From positions 1 through 60,233 of IMG/VR virus record IMGVR_UViG_3300009428_000008: DNA of 60,233 nucleotides; one strand, given 5' to 3'. Both the position numbers and the translations under genes were made by a program. This DNA is from a virus. How positions within the stretch are numbered: the stretch's first letter is position 1; every line of letters begins with the position of its first letter. Positions 44,340 through 52,255 of the stretch are shown piece after piece. Under the pieces are notes generated by a model. The model was not told the DNA's origin. It searched no databases and saw nothing but the letters and a program-made list of their open reading frames with translations.

Positions 44340-44612
44340 ATGGCTAAAAAAGTAAAGTTATTTGAAGAAAAAGTAATTAAATATAAAGGTGCAAGACACT
44401 ATTTAATAAGAACAGAAGGAGAAGAACATTTTAAACATCATAGATATGACCATCCAGCTATAGTACCCATTACCAAAGACTCAGAATTTAAAAAAGGTTA
44501 TTTTTTAAATGGTATTGAATACACAGTGGATAGTTTTAACGAAATAATGCAAGAAAGAGAAGGTTTACCTTGGTATAAAACTACAGCTGGAAAAGGAACA
44601 TCAAGACATTAG
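44340..44612 (+). CDS. Small hypothetical protein
   Basis: A 90-residue protein with H-Y-L-I-R-T-E-G-E-E-H-F, Y-D-H-P-A-I-V-P-I and G-Y-F-L-N-G-I-E-Y-T, a repeat-like beta pattern (x-N-G-x-x-Y/H) seen in some phage and bacterial MORN-like proteins. No firm assignment. It follows the oxidoreductase by 11 bases and precedes the methyltransferase by one base. Confidence 0.6.
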   Translation: MAKKVKLFEEKVIKYKGARHYLIRTEGEEHFKHHRYDHPAIVPITKDSEFKKGYFLNGIEYTVDSFNEIMQEREGLPWYKTTAGKGTSRH

Positions 44613-44613
44613 T

Positions 44614-45507
44614 ATGATAGAAATAAAATATAACCATAAATTGAATAGGGTTTCCCATAAAAATCTAACGGATACCCAATCAACTTTTGATTTAATTGCT
44701 ATTGATTTAGATACAAATCTTCCATTTATAAAATGGTATGTTATGTTACCCCCAAATGAGTCTGCTCATTTTGATTTAGAAAAATCATTTATGTCTAACA
44801 TATCAGGAATAGAAATAAATGCTTATCATAATGGAGATTTAATACATACTGAAAGGTTTCAATGGGCTAAATTAGATAATAGATTTACATTTATTTGCCC
44901 CAAAACAGAATTAGCATATGCTTCTTGGCATAGTTTAGTTTATGATGATGAATATAAGTCAAAATTTAAAAATGATGATGTTATATATGATTTAGGAGCT
45001 AATTTTGGGGTTTATACAATGTTGGCTGTAAATAATGGTGTAAAACAAGATTACGCCTTTGAACCAACCCCAAATAATGTAGATTGTTTAAAGAAAACTT
45101 TTAAATTTGATAGTAATGTAACTATCTTCGATAAAGCAATAGGTGGTAAAGATGAAAAATTAATATTTTACCTACAACAACATTCAGTAGCAAATAGTAT
45201 ACATAATACTAATGGCACTCCCCTAGAAGTAGATTGTATTAATTTAGAAAATTTTATAAATACAAATCAATTATTAAAACCAACCATTATTAAATGTGAT
45301 ATTGAAGGTTCAGAATATGATTTTATAGAATCATGTACTGATGAATTCTTTAAGGGCATACATACAATTATATTTGAGTTCCATAATAATAATAACAATC
45401 AAATTTGGAATCCAACAAAAAAGTTATTAAATTTAGGTTATAATATAAAAATGAACAAAGATAATTATATAGATTCTTCTATGTCTACCTTTGTTGCTAG
45501 AAAATAA
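44614..45507 (+). CDS. FkbM-family methyltransferase
   Basis: A 297-residue SAM-dependent O-methyltransferase-like protein. The SAM-binding motif D-L-G-A-N-F-G-V-Y-T is at about 126-135, then A-F-E-P-T-P-N-N (about 149-156) as motif II, D-K-A-I-G-G-K-D (about 173-180), and I-K-C-D-I-E-G-S-E-Y (about 228-237), the FkbM hallmark with the metal-binding Asp. The N-terminal 110 residues are beta-rich and may bind the acceptor. FkbM enzymes usually methylate sugars or lipids, so host or virion glycan modification is plausible but inferred. Confidence 0.85.
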   Translation: MIEIKYNHKLNRVSHKNLTDTQSTFDLIAIDLDTNLPFIKWYVMLPPNESAHFDLEKSFMSNISGIEINAYHNGDLIHTERFQWAKLDNRFTFICPKTELAYASWHSLVYDDEYKSKFKNDDVIYDLGANFGVYTMLAVNNGVKQDYAFEPTPNNVDCLKKTFKFDSNVTIFDKAIGGKDEKLIFYLQQHSVANSIHNTNGTPLEVDCINLENFINTNQLLKPTIIKCDIEGSEYDFIESCTDEFFKGIHTIIFEFHNNNNNQIWNPTKKLLNLGYNIKMNKDNYIDSSMSTFVARK

Positions 45508-45513
45508 AAAGTT

Positions 45514-46044
45514 ATGAAAATAGGATTTTGTGGTACAATGTCAGTAGGTAAAACAACTTTAGTTAATGCTTTAGAAGAACTACCAGAATTTAAAGGTTAT
45601 AAATTTACAACAGAGCGTTCTAAATATCTTATGGAGATGGGTATTCCATTAAATACTGACTCAACAGTTAAGGGGCAATCAGTATTTTTAGCTGAAAGAG
45701 CTAGTGAATTAATGTATGATAACATTATAACAGACAGAACTATCATTGATGTTATGGCATTTGCTAAATGTTCAAAATCAATGAATTATTTAGAAGCTAA
45801 TGATTTTTGTGGTTTTGCAAATAATATGTTAAGTGAATATGATCATATATTTTATGTATCAGCTGAAGGAGTTAACATTGAAAATAATGGAATAAGAGAA
45901 ACTGATGCTGATTATAGAAAATTAATCGATCAAAATATTCAACTTTTAATCATTAAATATAGACATAAAATTAAAAATTTAACTGAAATTAAAGGTTCAA
46001 CTGAAGAACGTATTAAATCTGTTAAACAGGCAATTTCTTCGTGA
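45514..46044 (+). CDS. P-loop ATPase/kinase, NadR-kinase-like
   Basis: A 176-residue kinase. The Walker A motif is G7-T-M-S-V-G-K13-T-T15; T-E-R-S-K-Y (about 38-43) and T-D-R-T-I-I-D-V (about 72-79) follow the pattern of the AAA_28 / NadR ribosylnicotinamide kinase-type family, and R-E-T-D-A-D-Y-R (about 128-135) looks like a lid. Such enzymes phosphorylate a nucleoside or small metabolite. AAAGTTATG start. The TGA is fused to a late promoter motif. Confidence 0.75.
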   Translation: MKIGFCGTMSVGKTTLVNALEELPEFKGYKFTTERSKYLMEMGIPLNTDSTVKGQSVFLAERASELMYDNIITDRTIIDVMAFAKCSKSMNYLEANDFCGFANNMLSEYDHIFYVSAEGVNIENNGIRETDADYRKLIDQNIQLLIIKYRHKIKNLTEIKGSTEERIKSVKQAISS

Positions 46045-46053
46045 TATTTATAA
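46045..46053 (+). promoter_or_regulatory. Late-type promoter motif TATTTATAA
   Basis: Exact 9-mer immediately after the kinase stop in the string CGTGATATTTATAAC. ATG follows 17 bases past its end. It opens the packaging/head gene block. Confidence 0.6.
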
Positions 46054-46069
46054 CGAAATATACCATACA

Positions 46070-46417
46070 ATGAAAAAATCAGAATTAGCAAAAGCTATAA
46101 AAGAAACAATTATAGATGTTCTTCAAGAAGCTACAATTGAAACATCAGCAAAAGACTTAAGACAAGTTAAGGCATCAGCTGATAAAGATGATGTGATAAA
46201 AGTAACAGAAGAAGAAGATGAAGATAAGGAACCTACAAAGTCCCAACTAAAAAACGAACCACTATCTAAAATAGGATATAAACTAGCTGATACTCAAAAA
46301 GAAATGAAGCAAGTAGTTAAAAAGTGGAAAACTGCTGAGGGCGCTGAAAAGGAAAGATTAACTAATCGATTAAGAGATTTAACTAAAATTAAAAAAGAAC
46401 TTGAAGGACTTCTTTAA
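46070..46417 (+). CDS. Small helical protein with capsid-targeting-like N terminus
   Basis: A 115-residue charged helical protein. The start MKKSELAKAIKETIIDVLQEA ends L18-Q-E20-A21, fitting gp21 cleavage, and matches the starts at 34441 and 11102. The body is Lys/Glu-rich with a coiled coil near 80-115. Probable core or internal protein. The downstream gene starts inside its last codons. Confidence 0.65.
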   Translation: MKKSELAKAIKETIIDVLQEATIETSAKDLRQVKASADKDDVIKVTEEEDEDKEPTKSQLKNEPLSKIGYKLADTQKEMKQVVKKWKTAEGAEKERLTNRLRDLTKIKKELEGLL

Positions 46418-46994
46418 AAATATAAAAAATTTACTTATTGTAGTTCTAGTAGTATTTCTTTTATTTCAAAGGGGATGTTCCTCTAACTCCGATGGGGTTG
46501 AACCTAAAATAATAACTAAGATTGAAACTAAGTGGGATACAATTACTATTAATAAAGTAGAATATATTCCTAAATGGGTTGAAAAAATTGTAACTATATA
46601 TGAAAATGATACTATAGTAATTAATACTCCAATAGATACATTAGAAGTATTAAAAGAATATTACGCTAAAAATGTTTATGTTGATAAAATTGTATTAGAT
46701 TCTTTGGGAATAGTAACAATAACAGATACAATATCTCAAAATAAAATATTTTCAAGAAGTATTATATCTGATATACTGATTCCAACTACAACTATTACAA
46801 GTGATATTTATATTAATGAAAGAGAGTTTTATTGGGGTTTAAATGTAGCAGGTAGATCAAGTCAAATTAATTATTTAGGTGGTGGATTATTATATAAATC
46901 AAAGCGTAAAAATGTATATGGTTTGGGGATTGGAATTAATGAAGGCTTCCAACCTATTATATCAGCTAGTTACTATATGAAAATTGGAAAATAA
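46401..46994 (+). CDS. Membrane-anchored protein with beta-strand C terminus
   Basis: A 197-residue protein starting at a TTG (46401) that overlaps the previous gene by 17 bases; no ATG is available before the membrane segment. Residues 10-25 are a transmembrane helix (L-L-I-V-V-L-V-V-F-L-L-F) ending Q-R-G-C-S-S, possibly a lipoprotein-type signal with a poor lipobox. Residues 35-140 are Ile/Thr-rich strands; 148-197 look like outer-membrane beta strands (L-G-G-G-L-L-Y, Y-G-L-G-I-G-I). Role unknown; a cell-envelope or lysis function is possible. TAATG overlap with terminase. Confidence 0.55.
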   Translation: MKDFFKNIKNLLIVVLVVFLLFQRGCSSNSDGVEPKIITKIETKWDTITINKVEYIPKWVEKIVTIYENDTIVINTPIDTLEVLKEYYAKNVYVDKIVLDSLGIVTITDTISQNKIFSRSIISDILIPTTTITSDIYINEREFYWGLNVAGRSSQINYLGGGLLYKSKRKNVYGLGIGINEGFQPIISASYYMKIGK

Positions 46995-48565
46995 TGGCTG
47001 AAGATTTAAAAAAAATAATAAGACAAGAATATTTAAAATGTGCTAAAGATCCTGCACATTTTATGAAAAAATATTGTTTTATTCAACACCCACAGAGAGG
47101 TAGAATACAATTTAATCTTTACCCATTTCAAGAAAAAGCATTACATTTAGTTAGAGATAATCCTTATTCAATTATATTGAAATCTCGTCAGTTAGGTATA
47201 TCAACCTTATCTGCAGGTTACTCATTATGGTTAATGTTGTTTCATAAGGATAAAAACGTGTTATGTATCGCGACCAAACAGGAGACAGCACGTAACATGG
47301 TTACTAAGGTTAAATTCATGTATGACAACTTACCATCGTGGCTTTCAATACCAGCTCCTGAAAATAATAAATTATCACTTAGATTAAATAATGGATCTAT
47401 AATTAAAGCAACTTCAGCCTCTAGTGATGCTGGTAGATCAGAAGCAGTATCTTTACTATTAATTGATGAGGCAGCTTTTATTGATAATATTGGAGAAATA
47501 TGGGCATCAGCTCAACAAACCCTAGCTACAGGTGGTGGTGCTATTGTATTATCAACTCCTTACGGTACTGGTAATTGGTTCCATAAAACATGGGTTAATG
47601 CTGAATCAAATGACAATCAATTTTTACCAATTAAATTACCATGGTGGGTACATCCCGAGAGAAATCAAGAATGGAGAGATGCACAAGATGGTTTATTAGG
47701 TGATCCTAGACTAGCAGCACAGGAGTGTGATTGTGATTTTAGTACATCGGGTGATATTGTTTTTCATAGTGAATGGATTCAATTTCTAACAGAATCAACT
47801 ATTAAAGAACCAACAGAAAGAAGGGGTGTGGATCAAAATCTATGGATTTGGGAAGCAGCTGATTATTCTAGAGAATATATGGTAGTAGCAGATGTTGCTC
47901 GAGGTGATGGTAAAGATTTTTCGGCCTGCCATATTATGGATATTGCAACAAATACACAAGTAGCAGAATATAAAGGTCAAATGCCACCAAAAGAATTTGG
48001 TTTTTTCCTTACAGGATTAGCTACAGAATATAATAACGCAATGTTAGTAGTAGAAAATGCTAATATAGGATGGGCAACATTAGATGCAATTATTGAACGA
48101 GGGTATAGAAATTTATACCAATCTCCCAAGTCTGATGCTTTAACGGCCGAATCTTATTTAAGAGTATATGAAAGAAATAGCGAAATGGTTCCAGGATTTA
48201 CAATGTCAATGAGAACAAGACCTTTATGTATTAATAAATTTAGAGAATTTGTTGGCGATAATTCAGTAACTATTCGTTCAAAACGTTTGGTTGAAGAGAT
48301 GAAAGTGTTTATTTGGAAAAATGGAAGACCAGAAGCTCAAACAGGCTACAACGATGACTTGGTTATGTCATTTGGGATTGGTATGTTCCTACGAGACACC
48401 TCGATGAAATTTCAACAACAAAGTCTAGATATGACAAGAGCAACATTAGGAGCAGTAAAAGCAAATAAAGTATCATATAGTGGGGGCCATGCAGGTAATA
48501 CTGTTGATAACCCATATGAAATGAAAATCGGAGATCAGTCTCATAATTTAGATTGGTTACTATAA
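46994..48565 (+). CDS. 17: Large terminase subunit, T4 gp17-like
   Basis: A 523-residue DNA-packaging motor (T4 gp17 is 610). ATPase: variant Walker A K63-S-R-Q-L-G-I-S-T71, Walker B L-L-L-I-D-E-A (154-160), coupling motif S-T-P (187-189). Nuclease: D300 in V-V-A-D-V-A-R-G, E354 in V-V-E-N-A-N and D454-D455 in G-Y-N-D-D-L-V-M. The usual Walker A lysine is replaced by Ile (G-I-S-T), but a lysine sits at the motif's start (K63), as in other terminases with a shifted lysine. No small subunit gene precedes it here. Confidence 0.93.
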   Translation: MAEDLKKIIRQEYLKCAKDPAHFMKKYCFIQHPQRGRIQFNLYPFQEKALHLVRDNPYSIILKSRQLGISTLSAGYSLWLMLFHKDKNVLCIATKQETARNMVTKVKFMYDNLPSWLSIPAPENNKLSLRLNNGSIIKATSASSDAGRSEAVSLLLIDEAAFIDNIGEIWASAQQTLATGGGAIVLSTPYGTGNWFHKTWVNAESNDNQFLPIKLPWWVHPERNQEWRDAQDGLLGDPRLAAQECDCDFSTSGDIVFHSEWIQFLTESTIKEPTERRGVDQNLWIWEAADYSREYMVVADVARGDGKDFSACHIMDIATNTQVAEYKGQMPPKEFGFFLTGLATEYNNAMLVVENANIGWATLDAIIERGYRNLYQSPKSDALTAESYLRVYERNSEMVPGFTMSMRTRPLCINKFREFVGDNSVTIRSKRLVEEMKVFIWKNGRPEAQTGYNDDLVMSFGIGMFLRDTSMKFQQQSLDMTRATLGAVKANKVSYSGGHAGNTVDNPYEMKIGDQSHNLDWLL

Positions 48566-48574
48566 TATTTATAA
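48566..48574 (+). promoter_or_regulatory. Late-type promoter motif TATTTATAA
   Basis: Exact 9-mer just after the terminase stop, followed by ATAAAACAAAATG; ATG lies 11 bases past its end. Confidence 0.6.
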
Positions 48575-48584
48575 ATAAAACAAA

Positions 48585-50492
48585 ATGGCAGATAAAGGTT
48601 TATTCCCAAGATTAAAAAGATTATTTTCTACAGACGTAATTATACGTAATGTAGGTGGTAATCAACTTAAGGTTTTTGATGTTAATAAAATCCAACAATC
48701 CGGAGAAATTGAAAGTAATTCTCTAGTTGATAGATTTAATAAAATTTACACAAATTCATCAACTTCACTATATGGTCAACAAGCTGGATTTAACTATCAG
48801 TATTTAAGACCTATGCTCTATTCAGAGTATGATGCTATGGATACAGATGCAATTATTGCTTCTGCTTTAGATATTATAGCTGATGAGTCTACTCTTAAAA
48901 GTGATATGGGTGAAGTATTATCTATCAAATCATCAGATGAAGATATTCAAAAAATTCTATATAATTTATTTTATGATGTTTTAAACATTGAATTTAATCT
49001 TTGGCCTTGGGTTAGAAATTTAGCTAAGTATGGTGATTTTTTCTTAAAGTTAGAAATTGCAGAGAAGTATGGTGTTTATAATGTTATACCTTATACAGCA
49101 TTTCATATTGAAAGATTAGAAGGAGAAATGGGTCACGGAAGTAAAGACAATCCATCAGAAATTAGATTCCGTTTTGATCCTGAAGGAATACAAGCATCAG
49201 ATACAGGATATTATAATGTACCTGGACAGACTCAAGATCGCCCAGGTTCAATTATATTTGATAATTATGAAATGGCTCATTTCCGTTTATTAACGGATAT
49301 GAATTTCTTACCTTATGGTAGATCATATATTGAACCAGCTCGTAAATTATTTAAGCAATATGTTTTAATGGAGGATGCTATGTTAATTCATAGAATTGTT
49401 CGTGCTCCTGAAAAACGTATCTTCTACATGAATGTAGGTTCTATACCTCCAAATGAAGTAGATGCATTTATGGAAAAAACATTAAGTAAACTTAAGCGTA
49501 CACCTCATGTTGATGAAAAAACAGGTGAGTATAACTTAAGATATAACATGCAAAATCTACTTGAAGATTACTACATACCAGTAAGAGGTAATGATGCAAG
49601 TACTAAAATTGAAAGTGCAAACGGTTTACAGTGGGATGGTATTGCTGATGTTGAGTATTTAAGAGATAAATTATTTGCTGCACTTAAAGTACCTAAAGCC
49701 TTCATGGGTTATGATGAGAACACAGATGGTAAAGCTACTTTAGCAGCCCAAGATATTAGATTTGCACGTACTATTGAACGTATTCAAAGAATTGTAGTTT
49801 CAGAGTTATACAAAATTGCATTAGTTCATTTATATACCCAAGGTTATAGAGATGAACAATTAGCAAATTTTGAATTATCATTAACAACACCTTCAATAAT
49901 ATATGATCAAGAAAGAGTAGCATTAATGAAGGAAAAAATGGATTTAGCATCTCAAATGACTGAAACCAATTTATTCCCATCAGACTTTATATATGATCAT
50001 TTATTCCATTTAAGTGAAGACCAATATGATGACTTTAGAGATTTAATTAGAGAAGATGCTAAACGTAAATTTAGAATTGATCAAATTGTAGCAGAAGGCA
50101 ACGATCCAGTAGAAACTGGTCAATCATATGGTACCCCTCATGATTTAGCTTCACTATATGGTAAAGGAAGAATGTATTCAAATCCAGGAGATGTACCTAA
50201 ACCCGATAAGTATGCCGCAGATGATAAAAATACAAAGGGTAGACCTAAAGAAAAAGCATCTAAAAGAAATACTCAAGATGATAATTTTGGTAAAGATAGA
50301 TTAGGAGCTAAAGGTATGAAGAAAGATTATAATGATACTAACAAAAGTCCTCTAGCATTAGAGAATAATTCACAGTATTTAAAACATCAATCTATGTTAG
50401 ATAATATCCCAACAAATGGAAAAAAATTAGTATTTGAACAGAAAGACGCAGAAGGCTCGCTTCTTGACGAATCAAATATTAAGGAACAATAA
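48585..50492 (+). CDS. 20: Portal vertex protein gp20
   Basis: A 635-residue portal (T4 gp20 is 524), the dodecameric channel at the packaging vertex. Typical stretches: L-R-P-M-L-Y-S-E-Y-D-A-M-D-T-D (about 65-79), S-A-L-D-I-I-A-D-E-S (about 86-95), F-H-I-E-R-L-E-G, H-F-R-L-L-T-D-M-N-F-L-P-Y-G-R-S (about 227-242), R-A-P-E-K-R-I-F-Y (about 275-283) and Y-Y-I-P-V-R-G (about 334-340). The C-terminal 110 residues are polar and low-complexity (G-R-P-K-E-K-A-S-K-R) and extra relative to T4. The region S-L-L-D-E-S near the end may be a gp21 site. Confidence 0.93.
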   Translation: MADKGLFPRLKRLFSTDVIIRNVGGNQLKVFDVNKIQQSGEIESNSLVDRFNKIYTNSSTSLYGQQAGFNYQYLRPMLYSEYDAMDTDAIIASALDIIADESTLKSDMGEVLSIKSSDEDIQKILYNLFYDVLNIEFNLWPWVRNLAKYGDFFLKLEIAEKYGVYNVIPYTAFHIERLEGEMGHGSKDNPSEIRFRFDPEGIQASDTGYYNVPGQTQDRPGSIIFDNYEMAHFRLLTDMNFLPYGRSYIEPARKLFKQYVLMEDAMLIHRIVRAPEKRIFYMNVGSIPPNEVDAFMEKTLSKLKRTPHVDEKTGEYNLRYNMQNLLEDYYIPVRGNDASTKIESANGLQWDGIADVEYLRDKLFAALKVPKAFMGYDENTDGKATLAAQDIRFARTIERIQRIVVSELYKIALVHLYTQGYRDEQLANFELSLTTPSIIYDQERVALMKEKMDLASQMTETNLFPSDFIYDHLFHLSEDQYDDFRDLIREDAKRKFRIDQIVAEGNDPVETGQSYGTPHDLASLYGKGRMYSNPGDVPKPDKYAADDKNTKGRPKEKASKRNTQDDNFGKDRLGAKGMKKDYNDTNKSPLALENNSQYLKHQSMLDNIPTNGKKLVFEQKDAEGSLLDESNIKEQ

Positions 50493-50498
50493 TTTTAG

Positions 50499-50509
50499 TA
50501 TATTTATAA
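50499..50509 (+). promoter_or_regulatory. Late-type promoter motif TATATTTATAA
   Basis: Extended motif (9-mer at 50501-50509) in the short gap after the portal gene; ATG at 50524, 15 bases past the end. No TTG box at 20 bases. Confidence 0.6.
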
Positions 50510-50523
50510 ATAAATAAGTATTG

Positions 50524-51381
50524 ATGTATATAAAACATTCGAAGTTTAGGAACACAGGGATTTTATTTGAAGTAATAGTAAGAAAAATTACTTCAGAAAC
50601 CCTGTCAGGAAAAGATTCACCAGCTATAGAAATATTAAAATCTTATTTTGTTAATACAGAATTAGGAAAAGAATATAAATTGTATGAAACTATATTCAAA
50701 TCTAAAAACTCAGATTATTTTAGAGCAAGTACAACCTTAGATACAATATTAGAATCATCTAAAAAATTAAATAGATCATCTATTAGAAAAGAAAAATATA
50801 ACTTAATTAAAGCTTTAAAAGAACACTATGATGTAGAAGGTTTATTTAAAACTAAACTTCATGATTATAAAGCACAAGCTTCTTTATATACTTTATTAGA
50901 GGTATACAATACCGATAAATTAATAAATCCTAATCAAATTATAGATAACAAGGTAACCTTATTAGAATATTTAACTTCAAATGAGGTAGCTAGTGATAAG
51001 GTTAAAGAAGATGTAATTTCAGAATTTAAATCTCAAGATAAAGATATTCGTACACTAACATATTATGTGTTATTAGAAAAATTTAATGATAAGTATTCTA
51101 CATTAAATGAAAGACAGAAGAATATACTTAAAGAATTTATTGAATCTGTAGATAATACACCTTCACTTAAAGAATTTTATAATAAAGAAGTTACTTTTAT
51201 TACTGAAACAATTCAAAAAGAAATAATTAAAACTAAAAGTGAAGTTATTAAAATTAAATTAACAGAAGTTTCTTCTTTAATTAAAGAATTAGATAAAAGA
51301 ACTACTATTAAAAGTGATCATTTAGTTGATTTATTACAATACCATTCATTAATTGAAGAATTAACAAAATCAAATGGGTAA
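50524..51381 (+). CDS. Conserved helical protein between portal and protease
   Basis: A 285-residue, almost entirely helical, Lys/Glu-rich protein. Starts M-Y-I-K-H-S-K-F-R-N-T-G-I-L-F-E-V-I-V-R-K-I, a pattern I recall from an uncharacterised protein found at the same place in T4-like marine phages, between gp20 and gp21. ATG 50524 is used; a TTG three bases upstream is not needed. It probably takes part in head assembly (position of T4 gp67/gp68), but no homology is visible. Overlaps the next gene by eight bases. Confidence 0.7.
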   Translation: MYIKHSKFRNTGILFEVIVRKITSETLSGKDSPAIEILKSYFVNTELGKEYKLYETIFKSKNSDYFRASTTLDTILESSKKLNRSSIRKEKYNLIKALKEHYDVEGLFKTKLHDYKAQASLYTLLEVYNTDKLINPNQIIDNKVTLLEYLTSNEVASDKVKEDVISEFKSQDKDIRTLTYYVLLEKFNDKYSTLNERQKNILKEFIESVDNTPSLKEFYNKEVTFITETIQKEIIKTKSEVIKIKLTEVSSLIKELDKRTTIKSDHLVDLLQYHSLIEELTKSNG

Positions 51382-52255
51382 TATAATAGATAAAATATAC
51401 GAACGTATAACAGAAGCTAAAAAGGATGTAACACCAGAATTAAAATCCTGGATTTCTGATAGATATGGTCCTTGGAATGATAAAGACTTTATTTCTGATG
51501 ATGGTGATACTTATTTTAAATATGAAAAAACTTCTGAAGGTGGGGGGGATTCACATACTATAATCAAATTACCATCTTTTACAGAATTAGTAAAACAACT
51601 TAAAGCAACTAAAGATGCAGCTAATAATTTAGTTAGAGGTGAATCTGTAAGAGATGATGAGGTGTTAAGAAGTATAGCAGATGAATTAAGGTTAGAATTT
51701 AATAAGTTTAGAACTCATTTAAGAAAAGAATACCCAGCATTTTATTCTCAATTAAAAGGACAACTTACAGAAGAAGAAGTTGAAGAAATTTCATCATCTG
51801 GTGGTGCTGGTAGTTATTTAACACCATACGCTTTTAGACTATCAGGATCTAAACCAAATGATAAAGCTTATACTGAATTAGGGTACAAACCTGTTAAAGA
51901 AGATATAGGTGCTACATTAGGTCCAGGTCCTAAAGCAAGTGATAATGGTGTCAGAGATAATTCATATGTAAAAGATTATGGATATAAATTAGTACCCTCA
52001 AAAATTAAAGGATCTGGATTAGAAGTTAAACAATTATTTGAGGATTCAAATGTTGATGATTTTCAAAAAGAAAGAATAGCATCCTTTGATTTAATTGAAC
52101 AGGAAATGAATGATATTTATAAGATATTGAGCAACGCTAAAAACGAAACAGCTGATTATTATAGTGAAAACCCAGCATCATATTCTGTGGTTAAACCTAC
52201 TGATCTAGTTCTAGACTATATAAAAGATATAAAAGACTTACTAAAAGGAAATTAA
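51374..52255 (+). CDS. Probable prohead core protein
   Basis: A 293-residue protein. The N-terminal helix M-G-N-I-I-D-K-I-Y-E-R ends I12-T-E14-A15, a gp21-type site. Residues about 130-155 (L-T-E-E-E-V-E-E-I-S-S-S-G-G-A-G-S-Y-L) contain another, and resemble a linker module I recall from marine phage head proteins. Helical at both ends. By position between portal and protease it is probably a cleaved core or internal protein. Confidence 0.65.
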   Translation: MGNIIDKIYERITEAKKDVTPELKSWISDRYGPWNDKDFISDDGDTYFKYEKTSEGGGDSHTIIKLPSFTELVKQLKATKDAANNLVRGESVRDDEVLRSIADELRLEFNKFRTHLRKEYPAFYSQLKGQLTEEEVEEISSSGGAGSYLTPYAFRLSGSKPNDKAYTELGYKPVKEDIGATLGPGPKASDNGVRDNSYVKDYGYKLVPSKIKGSGLEVKQLFEDSNVDDFQKERIASFDLIEQEMNDIYKILSNAKNETADYYSENPASYSVVKPTDLVLDYIKDIKDLLKGN

